Shown here piece by piece: positions 8,726 through 16,228 of a stretch of 19,575 bases of DNA. Under the pieces are notes generated by a model. The model did no database searches. It had not been told where the DNA came from and was given only the letters and a program-made list of their open reading frames with translations. This stretch comes from an uncultured Actinomycetes bacterium (GTDB lineage Bacteria > Actinomycetota > Acidimicrobiia > Acidimicrobiales > Microtrichaceae), in assembly GCA_903941145.1 (NCBI GenBank), contig CAJANQ010000275.1, forward strand, positions 1 to 19,575, written 5' to 3'. The position numbers and the translations under genes were made by a program. Within the stretch, counting starts at the first letter, position 1. Each line of letters starts with the position of its first letter.

Positions 8726-11229
8726 CAGCCAGCCTCCACCCGGATCTCGGTCACGGGCTCGCCCGCGATCACGATGCGGCCCGGGTCGACGCCGTCGGCG
8801 TCGGCGTCGGCCAGGTTGTGGTGCAGGACCGCAGTGCCGCGGGGCACGCTGTCGACGACGGTGGCGACGGCCGTGATGGTGGCCCGCTGGGCGGTGACCT
8901 TGACCGGGCTGCCGGTGGTGACCGCGATCGACTCGGCGTCGGCCGGGCCGAGGACCAGCGTGGCCTCGCGGCTGAGCGGGGCCGACGACGGGCAGTGCGA
9001 GAGCAGCGTGCCGTGGTCGTAGAGCGAGCGGTTCACGACCAGGCGCAACGAGTAGGAGTTCTGCGGCGGCACCTGCGTGGCGGCGGGGGCGGTGAAGCCG
9101 CTGCCGTCCAGGGCGAGCAGGACGCCGTCCACGTTGGCCTCGTCCGCAAGGGCCTCGGTGCTGGCACCGGCATGGGCGGCAGAGCCCTCGACCATCTGGG
9201 CCCAGAGGTCCTCGGCGGTCGCCACCTTGGTGTCGGTGCCCAGGCGGTCGGCGAGCTCGACCGCGAGCAGCCAGTCGGCGCGGGCCGTACCGGGGGGCGT
9301 CACCTGCTGGGCGAGCGTAGTGACGCGGCCCTCGAGGCTGGTGGTCGTGCCGGCGACCTCGCCGAAGGCGGCGGCGGCCAGGACCACGTCGGCGGCGCGG
9401 GCGGCCGAGGCGTTCACGAACGGGTCGACCGAGATCACGGTGCCGGCGGCGTCGAGCGCCTTGGCGGCCAGGTCGCGGTCGGGGAAGTCGCTGAGCGGGT
9501 CGGCGCCGAGCAGGACGAGCACGTCGATCCGGCCGGCAGCGGCGGCAGTCAGGATGCCCTCGGCATCACGGCCGACGGACTTGGGCAGCGAGCCCCAGGC
9601 GTCCTTCCACGAACCGGGGGCCTCGAGCGTGGCACGGCCCGGAAGGCGCCCCGGGGCCAGGCCGGCCTCGAGCGCGCCTCGGACGTTGGCACGGCGCAGC
9701 GCGGGCAGGAACGTCGCAGTCGGGACCGCGGCGCGGACGGCGGCCACGGCGTCGACCATGACGGCGGCGGACTCGGCCAGGTTCTGGCGGCCGACGACGA
9801 CCTTCAGGTCCTGGGCGCCGGAGAGCAGCTCACGGGCGGCGAGCACCTGCTCGGCCGGGACGCCGGCGACACCGTCGGACGGCACGTCGCCGCCGAAGAG
9901 CGCGGCAACCAGCACGGCGGTCTCACCCGGACGGGGGTGCACGTCGGCGGCAGCGAACTCGGAGAGGCCGGTGGCGACCGGCGAGACCGAGACGATCTTC
10001 ACCCGGTCGTTGACCGCGGCGTGACGGAGGCGCAGGTGCAGGACCGGCAGCTCCTCCTTGGGGTCCGGGCCCAGGTAGAGCACGGTGCCGCCGGGGGCGC
10101 AGACCTCGTCGATGGTGGCGCCGGGCAGGTCGAGCACGACCTCGGCGGGGAGGCCGTCGCCGAGCTGGGCGTCGACGTGGTCGGTCCCGACGACCGACTT
10201 GGCCAGACGGGCCCAGGCCAGCTGGCCCTCGTTGGTCAGGCGGGCGCCGCCGAGCACGGCGACACGGTCGGCGTCGGCACCCTTGAGGGCGGACGCGGCG
10301 GCGGTGAGGGCGTCGGACCAGCGGGCGGGCCGGAGCTCGCCGCCGTCACGCAGGAGCGGCTCGCCGAGACGGTCCTCGGAGTTGCCGGCCTCGAACCCGA
10401 AGCGGCCCTTGTCGCACAGCCACGACCAGTTGACCGGGTCGGAGTCGACGCCCTGGAAGCGCAGGACCTCGTTGCGGCTGGACTGGACGGTGACGCGGCA
10501 GCCGACCGAGCAGCCGGTGCAGGTCGACTCGGACTCCTCGAGGTCCCACGGACGGGCCTTGAAGCGGTAGGGCTTGGCGGTGAGCGCGCCCACCGGGCAG
10601 ATCTGCACGGTGTTGCCCGAGAAGTAGGAGCTGAACGGCTCGCCCGGGAACGTGGCGACCTCGGTCTGGGCACCGCGCTCGGCGAAGTGGATGAGCGGGT
10701 CGCCGGCGACCTCCTTGGCGAACCGGGTGCACCGGTCGCAGAGGATGCAGCGCTCACGGTCGAGGTACACGGTCTCGGAGATCGGGATCGGCTTGGTGTA
10801 GTGCCGCTTCTCCTCGACGAACCGCGACTCGCCCGGGCCGTAGGCCACGGTCTGGTCCTGAAGCGGGCACTCGCCGCCCTTGTCGCAGACGGGGCAGTCG
10901 AGCGGGTGGTTGGCGAGCAGGAACTCGAGCACGCCGTCCTGGGCCTTGGCGACCTTCTCGCCCGTCGTGTCCACGGCCATGCCGGGCGTGACGGGGAGCA
11001 TGCAGCTGGGCTGCAGGGCCGGGCCGCGGCCGGTGTCGACCTCGACGAGGCACATGCGGCACATGCCGACCGGCTCCATGCGCGGGTGGTAGCAGAACCG
11101 CGGCACGTAGGCCCCGGCACGCTCGCACGCCTCGATGAGCAGCTCGCCGGACTGGGCCGTGACGGTCTGCCCGTCGACGGTGATCTCGACCGGGTCGGTG
11201 ATCTCGATCTTGCGGGGGCGTTCGGACAT
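8725..11229 (-). CDS. nuoG: NADH-quinone oxidoreductase subunit G (large Fe-S subunit)
   Basis: This 834-residue subunit sits between NuoE/F and NuoI and holds several Fe-S clusters. Ligands can be read off: N1b at Cys46, 57, 60 and 76; N5 at His108 and Cys112, 115, 121; N4 at Cys161, 164, 167 and 211. The optional N7 site is also complete (Cys237, 240, 244 and 272), as in E. coli and Thermus. The rest is the degenerate molybdopterin-oxidoreductase-like domain and a C-terminal beta domain, from about residue 290. The ATG at 11229 (MSERPRKIEI) overlaps the nuoF stop as TGATG and is preceded by AGGGG. The same frame is open farther upstream, but that part is antiparallel to nothing known and lies inside nuoF, so I reject it as coding. 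Confidence 0.97.
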   Translation of the reverse strand: MSERPRKIEITDPVEITVDGQTVTAQSGELLIEACERAGAYVPRFCYHPRMEPVGMCRMCLVEVDTGRGPALQPSCMLPVTPGMAVDTTGEKVAKAQDGVLEFLLANHPLDCPVCDKGGECPLQDQTVAYGPGESRFVEEKRHYTKPIPISETVYLDRERCILCDRCTRFAKEVAGDPLIHFAERGAQTEVATFPGEPFSSYFSGNTVQICPVGALTAKPYRFKARPWDLEESESTCTGCSVGCRVTVQSSRNEVLRFQGVDSDPVNWSWLCDKGRFGFEAGNSEDRLGEPLLRDGGELRPARWSDALTAAASALKGADADRVAVLGGARLTNEGQLAWARLAKSVVGTDHVDAQLGDGLPAEVVLDLPGATIDEVCAPGGTVLYLGPDPKEELPVLHLRLRHAAVNDRVKIVSVSPVATGLSEFAAADVHPRPGETAVLVAALFGGDVPSDGVAGVPAEQVLAARELLSGAQDLKVVVGRQNLAESAAVMVDAVAAVRAAVPTATFLPALRRANVRGALEAGLAPGRLPGRATLEAPGSWKDAWGSLPKSVGRDAEGILTAAAAGRIDVLVLLGADPLSDFPDRDLAAKALDAAGTVISVDPFVNASAARAADVVLAAAAFGEVAGTTTSLEGRVTTLAQQVTPPGTARADWLLAVELADRLGTDTKVATAEDLWAQMVEGSAAHAGASTEALADEANVDGVLLALDGSGFTAPAATQVPPQNSYSLRLVVNRSLYDHGTLLSHCPSSAPLSREATLVLGPADAESIAVTTGSPVKVTAQRATITAVATVVDSVPRGTAVLHHNLADADADGVDPGRIVIAGEPVTEIRVEAG

Positions 11230-12647
11230 CAGTGGTGCCCCTGTGCTGTGGGGGTCGGGGCGGGCGCTGCCGGCGCGGCCGACACGGGGATCGAGTCGCG
11301 CTTGGTGATCTTGGCCTCGAACTCGGGGCGGAACCGGCGGATGGCCGAGGTGATCGGTGCCACGGAGGACGGCCCCAGCGGACAGATGGTGGTCTGCCGC
11401 GGCGGGAACGGCACGGCCTCGAGGCCGGCGTCGGGGTGCGCCGCGGTCGGGTAGGGCCCGGGCGAGATGTTGTCGGCGACGTCGAGCAGCAGGTCGAGGT
11501 CGCTGGGGCGGCCGTGGCCGTCGAGGATCCGCTGGAGGATCTTCTCCTCCCACGTGGTGCCCTCCCGGCACGGGGCGCACTTGCCGCACGACTCACGGGC
11601 GAAGAACCGCACGACGCGCAGGCAGGCCTTCACGGCGTCGGTGGTCTCGTCCATGACGACGATGGCGCCGGAACCGAGCATCGAGCCCTCGCCGCCGATG
11701 ACGCGACCCTCGAGCGGGAGGTCGACCTGCTCCGGGAAGAACCAGGGGGCCGACGCGCCGCCGGGGATGAACATCTTGAGGTGGTGGCCGTCGCGGATTC
11801 CGCCGCCGTACTGCTCTGACTCGAACAGCTCGCGGAACGTCGTGGTGCCCTGCGGGACCTCGAACACGCCCGGCGTGTTCACGTGGCCCGAGAGCGCGAT
11901 GAGTCGGGTGCCGGGCGAGGCCTCGGTGCCGACCGACCGGTACTCGTCGACGCCGTGGGCGACGAGCCACGGCAGGTTGGCCAGGGTCTCGACGTTGTTG
12001 ACGATCGTCGGAGCCATGTAGAGGCCCTTGGCCGCCGGGAAGAACGGGGGCTTGAGACGCGGCATGCCGCGGTTGCCCTCGAGCGACTCGATGAGCGCGG
12101 TCTCCTCGCCGACGATGTAGGCGCCCGCACCCCAGTGCAGGACGATGTCGACGCTGAAGTCGGTGCCGAGGATGTTCTTGCCGACCAGACCGGCGGCGTA
12201 CGCCTCGTTGAGGGCGGCCGCGATGCGCTCCTGGGCATGGGCCATCTCGCCTCGGACGTACAGGAACACCTGCGCCACGCCGATCGCGTAGGCGGCGATG
12301 AGGCAGCCCTCGATCAGCTGGTGCGGGTCCCGCTCCATGAGGATGCGGTCCTTGTAGGTCCCGGGCTCGGACTCGTCACCGTTGACCACCAGGTACCGGG
12401 GCCACACGCCGGGCGGGCAGAAGCCCCACTTCACTCCGGCGGGGAAGCCGGCGCCGCCGCGACCCAGGACGGTCGCGTCCTTCACTAGGCCGGACACCTG
12501 GTCGGGCGTCATGTCGAGCGCGGCCTTGATGGACTCGTAGCCGGCGTAGCTGCCGCTGGAGCGGTAGCCGTCGATCGTGTGGCTGCCGTCGACCGCCCAG
12601 CGGGAGGTCACGCGGGCGAGCTCTGGAGTCGCTGCTCCCTCGGGCAT
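11229..12647 (-). CDS. nuoF: NADH-quinone oxidoreductase subunit F (NADH/FMN-binding)
   Basis: This is the electron entry subunit: it binds NADH and FMN and holds cluster N3. It has 472 residues. The NADH-binding GRGGAGFPAG is at residues 62-71 and the flavin-binding GAGAYIVGEETALIESLEG at about 173-191. The N3 ligands are Cys354, Cys357, Cys360 (ESCGKCAPCREG) and Cys422 (TTICPLGPS). A proline- and alanine-rich segment at about 397-413 lies just before the last ligand and looks longer than usual. The C-terminus is a low-complexity Ala/Pro tail ending GHH. The ATG at 12647 overlaps the nuoE stop, with AAGGCGGTGA upstream. Together with nuoE and nuoG it shows that this complex I takes NADH rather than ferredoxin or F420H2. 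Confidence 0.98.
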   Translation of the reverse strand: MPEGAATPELARVTSRWAVDGSHTIDGYRSSGSYAGYESIKAALDMTPDQVSGLVKDATVLGRGGAGFPAGVKWGFCPPGVWPRYLVVNGDESEPGTYKDRILMERDPHQLIEGCLIAAYAIGVAQVFLYVRGEMAHAQERIAAALNEAYAAGLVGKNILGTDFSVDIVLHWGAGAYIVGEETALIESLEGNRGMPRLKPPFFPAAKGLYMAPTIVNNVETLANLPWLVAHGVDEYRSVGTEASPGTRLIALSGHVNTPGVFEVPQGTTTFRELFESEQYGGGIRDGHHLKMFIPGGASAPWFFPEQVDLPLEGRVIGGEGSMLGSGAIVVMDETTDAVKACLRVVRFFARESCGKCAPCREGTTWEEKILQRILDGHGRPSDLDLLLDVADNISPGPYPTAAHPDAGLEAVPFPPRQTTICPLGPSSVAPITSAIRRFRPEFEAKITKRDSIPVSAAPAAPAPTPTAQGHH

Positions 12648-13294
12648 CAGGACTCACCGCCTTCTGCAGGTGCGGCGGCCTCGGCAGCCAGACGGTGGCG
12701 GGCGATCCACACCGGCTCGGTCTGCTGCTCGGGCGGCGTGATGTTGGCGACCTTGTCGGCCGGGATCTCCTGACGGACCTTGCCGAGGGTGCCGTGCGGC
12801 GGGATCTCGTCGGCCAGCTTGCCGGCACGCAGGTCGTCGACCAGCTGGTCGAACTCGTCGGTCGTGATCTGGTGGAAGTAGCGGTAGTTCACCTGCAGGG
12901 CGGGGGCCTCGGTGCAGGCCGCGATGCACTCGACGTCCTCGAGGGTGAACATGCCGTCGGCGGTGGTGCCGCCGGGGCGGACACCGAGCTTCTGCTCGGC
13001 GTGCTCGAGGAGCTCCTCGCCACCGAGCAGCAGGCACGAGATGTTGGTGCACACGTTGACGCAGTAGGTACCGGTCTCGTGGCGCTTGAACATCTCGTAG
13101 AACGAGGCGGTGCCGAGGACCTCGGCAGCCGTGCAGCCGACCAGCTCGGCGATGTGCCCCATGGCGTCGTCGGTCAGGTGGCCGTCCTGCTCCTGGGCCA
13201 GGTGGCACAGCGGGATGGTCGCCGACTTGGGCAGCGGGTAGCGGGACACGATGGAGCGGGCGAGCTGCTCGTTGGCGGCGGAGAAGCGGGCCAT
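12647..13294 (-). CDS. nuoE: NADH-quinone oxidoreductase subunit E (2Fe-2S, thioredoxin-like)
   Basis: This subunit carries cluster N1a beside the flavin. It has 215 residues: an N-terminal helical bundle (1-75) and a thioredoxin-like domain with ligands Cys82 and Cys87 (VCTNISC) and Cys123 and Cys127 (ECIAAC), the normal C-x4-C and C-x3-C spacing. Residues 165-215 form a hydrophilic extension beyond the E. coli length (about 166). The ATG at 13294 shares its A with the nuoD stop (TGATG). Upstream GAGGTGG serves as ribosome binding site and encodes the conserved C-terminal EVD of NuoD. Confidence 0.97.
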   Translation of the reverse strand: MARFSAANEQLARSIVSRYPLPKSATIPLCHLAQEQDGHLTDDAMGHIAELVGCTAAEVLGTASFYEMFKRHETGTYCVNVCTNISCLLLGGEELLEHAEQKLGVRPGGTTADGMFTLEDVECIAACTEAPALQVNYRYFHQITTDEFDQLVDDLRAGKLADEIPPHGTLGKVRQEIPADKVANITPPEQQTEPVWIARHRLAAEAAAPAEGGES

Positions 13295-14625
13295 CAGCGG
13301 TCCACCTCGCCCATGATGGGGTCGACGGACGAGATGATCGCCACGGTGTCGGCCAAGAACGAGTCGCGCATCATGTGCGGGAGCGTCTGCAGGTTCACGA
13401 AGCTGGGGGCCCGGACGTGCATGCGCATGGGCTTGGCCGAACCATCCGAGACGATGTAGCAGCCGAGCTCGCCGCGGGGACTCTCCACCGCCACGTAGAC
13501 CTCGCCCTCGGGCACCTTGTAGCCCTCGGTGAAGATCTTGAAGTGGTGGATGAGGGCCTCCATCGACTCGTCGATGCGGGCCCGCGGCGGCGGGGTGACC
13601 TTCTTGTCCTGGACCCGGTAGTCGCCGGTCGGCATCTGGTCCAGGCACTGCCGCACGATCTTCATGGACTCGTACATCTCGGCCAGGCGAATGGAGTACC
13701 GGTCGAAGCAGTCGCCGTACGTGCCCACGACGACGTCGAAGTCGACCTGGTCGTAGCGCAGGTAGGGCTCGTCCCGGCGCAGGTCCCACGCCATGCCGGT
13801 CGACCGCAGGATCGGGCCGGTCGCGCCGAGCGAGAGGGCCTCCTCGGTAGTGATCACGCCGACGCCCTGGAGCCGCTCGCGCCAGATGGGCTGGCCGGTC
13901 AGGAGGGTGTCCCACTCCTCGAGACGCTCGGGGATGACCTCGAGCAGGGACAGCACCTCGTCGCGCCAGCCGTCGGGCAGGTCCGCCGCCACACCGCCGG
14001 GGCGGATGTAGTTGTGGTTCATGCGGAGGCCCGTGACCATCTCGAAGAAGCGGAGCACCTCCTCCCGCTCGCGCCAGCCGTAGAGCATCATGCCGACCGC
14101 ACCGATGTCCATGCCGTTGGTGGCCATGAACAGCAGGTGCGAGCTGATGCGGTTCAGCTCGGTCATGAGCATGCGGATCCACTGCGCCCGCTCCGGCACC
14201 TCGATGCCGAGGAGCGTCTCGGTGGCGAGCGAGAACGCCAGCTCGGTGAACAGCGGGCTGGCGTAGTCCATGCGGGTCACGTTGGTGGGACCCTGCAGGT
14301 ACGAGAGCTGCTCGCCCTGCTTCTCCATGCCGGTGTGCAGGTAGCCCATGACGGGCTTGGAGCGGATGACGGTCTCGCCGTCCATCTCGAGCACGAGCCG
14401 GAGCACACCGTGGGTGGAGGGGTGCACCGGACCCATGTTCATGATCATGCGGTCGGCCAGGCCCTCCTCGGTGGGGCCCTGGTAGCCGGACAGCTGCTCG
14501 GCGTCGTGCTCCGACATGCGCAGCACGGCGTGGTCGGCGGTCAGGCGGACACGCGCCGCGTCGAGCGCGGCGAGGTCCAGCACGGGTGCCGTCGAGTCGG
14601 TTCGGGGGGTGTCGGTGGCGGTCAT
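13294..14625 (-). CDS. nuoD: NADH-quinone oxidoreductase subunit D (49 kDa)
   Basis: This 443-residue peripheral-arm subunit forms the quinone head-group pocket with NuoB. The signature MGPVHPSTHGVLRL is at about residues 64-77 and contains the quinone-contact His72. The segment GEQLSYLQGPTNVTRMDY (104-121) holds the conserved tyrosine (Tyr109). The protein ends DPIMGEVDR, the usual family terminus. A separate gene for NuoD, as here, is common in Actinobacteria, whereas E. coli has a NuoC-D fusion. The ATG at 14625 overlaps the nuoC stop by four bases (ATGA). About 60 residues precede the signature, so the N-terminus is extended relative to Thermus Nqo4. Confidence 0.97.
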   Translation of the reverse strand: MTATDTPRTDSTAPVLDLAALDAARVRLTADHAVLRMSEHDAEQLSGYQGPTEEGLADRMIMNMGPVHPSTHGVLRLVLEMDGETVIRSKPVMGYLHTGMEKQGEQLSYLQGPTNVTRMDYASPLFTELAFSLATETLLGIEVPERAQWIRMLMTELNRISSHLLFMATNGMDIGAVGMMLYGWREREEVLRFFEMVTGLRMNHNYIRPGGVAADLPDGWRDEVLSLLEVIPERLEEWDTLLTGQPIWRERLQGVGVITTEEALSLGATGPILRSTGMAWDLRRDEPYLRYDQVDFDVVVGTYGDCFDRYSIRLAEMYESMKIVRQCLDQMPTGDYRVQDKKVTPPPRARIDESMEALIHHFKIFTEGYKVPEGEVYVAVESPRGELGCYIVSDGSAKPMRMHVRAPSFVNLQTLPHMMRDSFLADTVAIISSVDPIMGEVDR

Positions 14626-15152
14626 CGCGAGTTGGAGGCGGCCTTGAACTGGACGGGGATGCGGCCGGGGTCGGCGTCACGGCGGAGCGGGTGCCCCTCC
14701 CAGTCCTCGGGCAGGAGGATCCGGGTCAGGTCCGGGTGACCGTCGAACACGATGCCGAACAGGTCGAAGGCCTCACGCTCGAGAGCCTCGGTCCCCGGGT
14801 GCACGCGGAAGAGCGTGGGCACGGTGGGGTCGTCGGCCGGGACCTGGCAGCGGACACGGGCCCGAGTGCGGGTGGTCGGGTCGAGCACGCCGACGACGAT
14901 CTCGAACCGCTGGGGCTCGACCTCGACGGGCAGGCCACGGTCGGCCGACTAGCCGAAGTAGTCCACGGCGCAGAGGTCGATGCAGAGCCAGTAGCCGGCA
15001 GTGCGCAGCTCCTCGACCAGGCCCAGGTACTCGCCGGGCACGGTGTGGAGCACCAGCTCGCCGCGGGGCCGGGTCACGAACGCTCCGTGGAGCTCCTCGG
15101 TCGGCTCGGGCGCGGGCGCGGCCTCCTCGGAGTCGGTCGGGGTGTCGGTCAT
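14622..15152 (-). pseudogene. nuoC: NADH-quinone oxidoreductase subunit C, interrupted by an in-frame TAG
   Basis: NuoC is a peripheral-arm subunit that docks with NuoD and has no cofactor. The frame begins at ATG 15152 (TGATG overlap with nuoB, GGGAG upstream), runs 67 codons to ...CAVDYFG, meets TAG at 14951-14949, and continues in the same frame for 108 codons to TGA at 14622. The second half is clearly NuoC: VEVEPQRFEIVVGVL, then HPGTEALEREAFDLFG and FDGHPDLTRILLPEDW. With the stop counted as one residue, the product would be 176 residues, a plausible full length. No frame change is needed, so one base substitution explains the break. A sequence error, a recent nonsense mutation, suppression, or restart (for example at GTG 14888) are all open. 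NuoC is required for a working complex I and all other subunits are intact, so error or readthrough seems likelier to me than decay. Confidence 0.88.
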
Positions 15153-15745
15153 CACCGGCTCCCGAGCGTGACGGGAGAAAGGACCGGCGCAGACTGTCCG
15201 TCGAGCTGGTCGACGTGGATACCCGCACCGGCGCCGGTCTGCTCACGGCGCTTCATGATCTCGCCGTTCTGGATCATCTCGCGCAGCGTGACGATGGCGT
15301 GCAGGAGCGTCTCGGGGCCCGGGGGGCAGCCCGGCGCGTAGACGTCGACCGGGATGACCGTGTCGACGCCCTGGACGATCGCGTAGTTGTTGAACATGCC
15401 GCCCGAGCTGGCGCACACGCCCATGGAGATGACCCACTTGGGATCCATCATCTGGTCGTAGACCTGACGCAGGACCGGTGCCATCTTCTGGCTCACCCGG
15501 CCGGCGACGACGATCAGGTCGGCCTGGCGGGGCGACGCGCGAAACGCCTCCATGCCGAACCGGGCCAGGTCGTAGTGCGGACCACCGGTAGCCATCATCT
15601 CGATGGCGCAGCAGGCCAGGCCCGAGGTGAGTGGCATGAGACTGCGCGAGCGGGCCCACCCCACGACGTCCTCGAGGACCCCGGTGAGGAAGTTGTGCTC
15701 CAGGCCGGCAAGGCCGTCGTTGCGGAAGGTGGGGCCGTCGGTCAT
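15152..15745 (-). CDS. nuoB: NADH-quinone oxidoreductase subunit B (cluster N2)
   Basis: This subunit holds the terminal 4Fe-4S cluster N2 that reduces quinone. It has 197 residues. Ligands are the tandem Cys45-Cys46 (SGLACCAIEM), Cys111 (SMGVCASSGGMF) and Cys140 (YAPGCPPGPE), all in family context. The ATG at 15745 shares its A with the nuoA stop. The open frame extends upstream to 16102, but that part is nuoA read in another frame and has no family similarity. The C-terminal 30 residues are a hydrophilic extension ending TLGSR; their codons include the GGGAG used for nuoC. Confidence 0.98.
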   Translation of the reverse strand: MTDGPTFRNDGLAGLEHNFLTGVLEDVVGWARSRSLMPLTSGLACCAIEMMATGGPHYDLARFGMEAFRASPRQADLIVVAGRVSQKMAPVLRQVYDQMMDPKWVISMGVCASSGGMFNNYAIVQGVDTVIPVDVYAPGCPPGPETLLHAIVTLREMIQNGEIMKRREQTGAGAGIHVDQLDGQSAPVLSPVTLGSR

Positions 15746-16227
15746 CAGGCTGCTGCCTCGTTCGGTACCTGCTCGGTGGCAGCCTCGCGGCCGTCGAGGC
15801 CCACGCGGCGCACGGTCGTGCGGGAGGTGCGGGCGGCGTCGACCATCTCGGAGGACCGGCGCTCCTGCTTGGCGGGGCCCCAGTTCAGGGCACCCTTGCC
15901 GATCAGGTAGACGAACGACTCGAACACGGCGAAGGAGAAGATGGCGATGACGGCGATGCCGTAGCCACCGAGCTCCTTGTAGATCGTCGTGAACGGGTAG
16001 AAGAAGATGATCTCGATGTCGAACACGATGAAGATCATCGCGACCAGGTAGAACCGCACCGGGAAGCGCTCCGGCGGGGGGACCTGGTCCACGATGCCGC
16101 ACTCGTAGGGCGACACCTTGGCCGTGTTCGGCTTGGGCGGGTTGAGCACACGCGCCGTGACGAAGCTGATGCCGGCGAAGCCGCCAGCGAGCACCATCAG
16201 GACGACGAGCGGGAGGTACTGCCCCAC
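15745..16227 (-). CDS. nuoA: NADH-quinone oxidoreductase subunit A (proposed GTG start; in one open frame with the upstream membrane protein)
   Basis: NuoA is a three-helix membrane subunit near the quinone chamber. Helices are near YLPLVVLMVLAGGFAGISFV, FYLVAMIFIVFDIEIIFF and IAVIAIFSFAVFESFVYLI. The family motifs SPYECG and FIVFDIE are present. As given, the protein has 160 residues; the tail after ALNWGPAK is a charged extension of about 40 residues. The same frame is open without a stop up to ATG 17202 (485 codons in all), so automated annotation may show a fusion protein. I prefer GTG at 16227: it is one base after a TGA in the neighbouring frame, mirrors the nuoL/nuoM junction (TGA-CG-GTG), and starts two residues before the first helix. 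An AAGG lies nine bases upstream. The family call is secure; the start is an inference. Confidence 0.85.
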   Translation of the reverse strand: MGQYLPLVVLMVLAGGFAGISFVTARVLNPPKPNTAKVSPYECGIVDQVPPPERFPVRFYLVAMIFIVFDIEIIFFYPFTTIYKELGGYGIAVIAIFSFAVFESFVYLIGKGALNWGPAKQERRSSEMVDAARTSRTTVRRVGLDGREAATEQVPNEAAA

Positions 16228-16228
16228 G

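Noticed and set aside
8818..11454. Very long plus-strand open frame (878 codons) opposite nuoG and nuoF
   Set aside because: It is antisense to genes with complete cluster motifs. High GC with strong third-position bias removes stops in this antisense frame. Its composition is Arg/Asp/Glu/His/Gly-rich without any domain.
11230..11589. Upstream extension of the nuoG frame
   Set aside because: It lies inside nuoF in another frame, is Arg/Pro/His-rich and has no similarity to NuoG; the ATG at 11229 with TGATG coupling fits.
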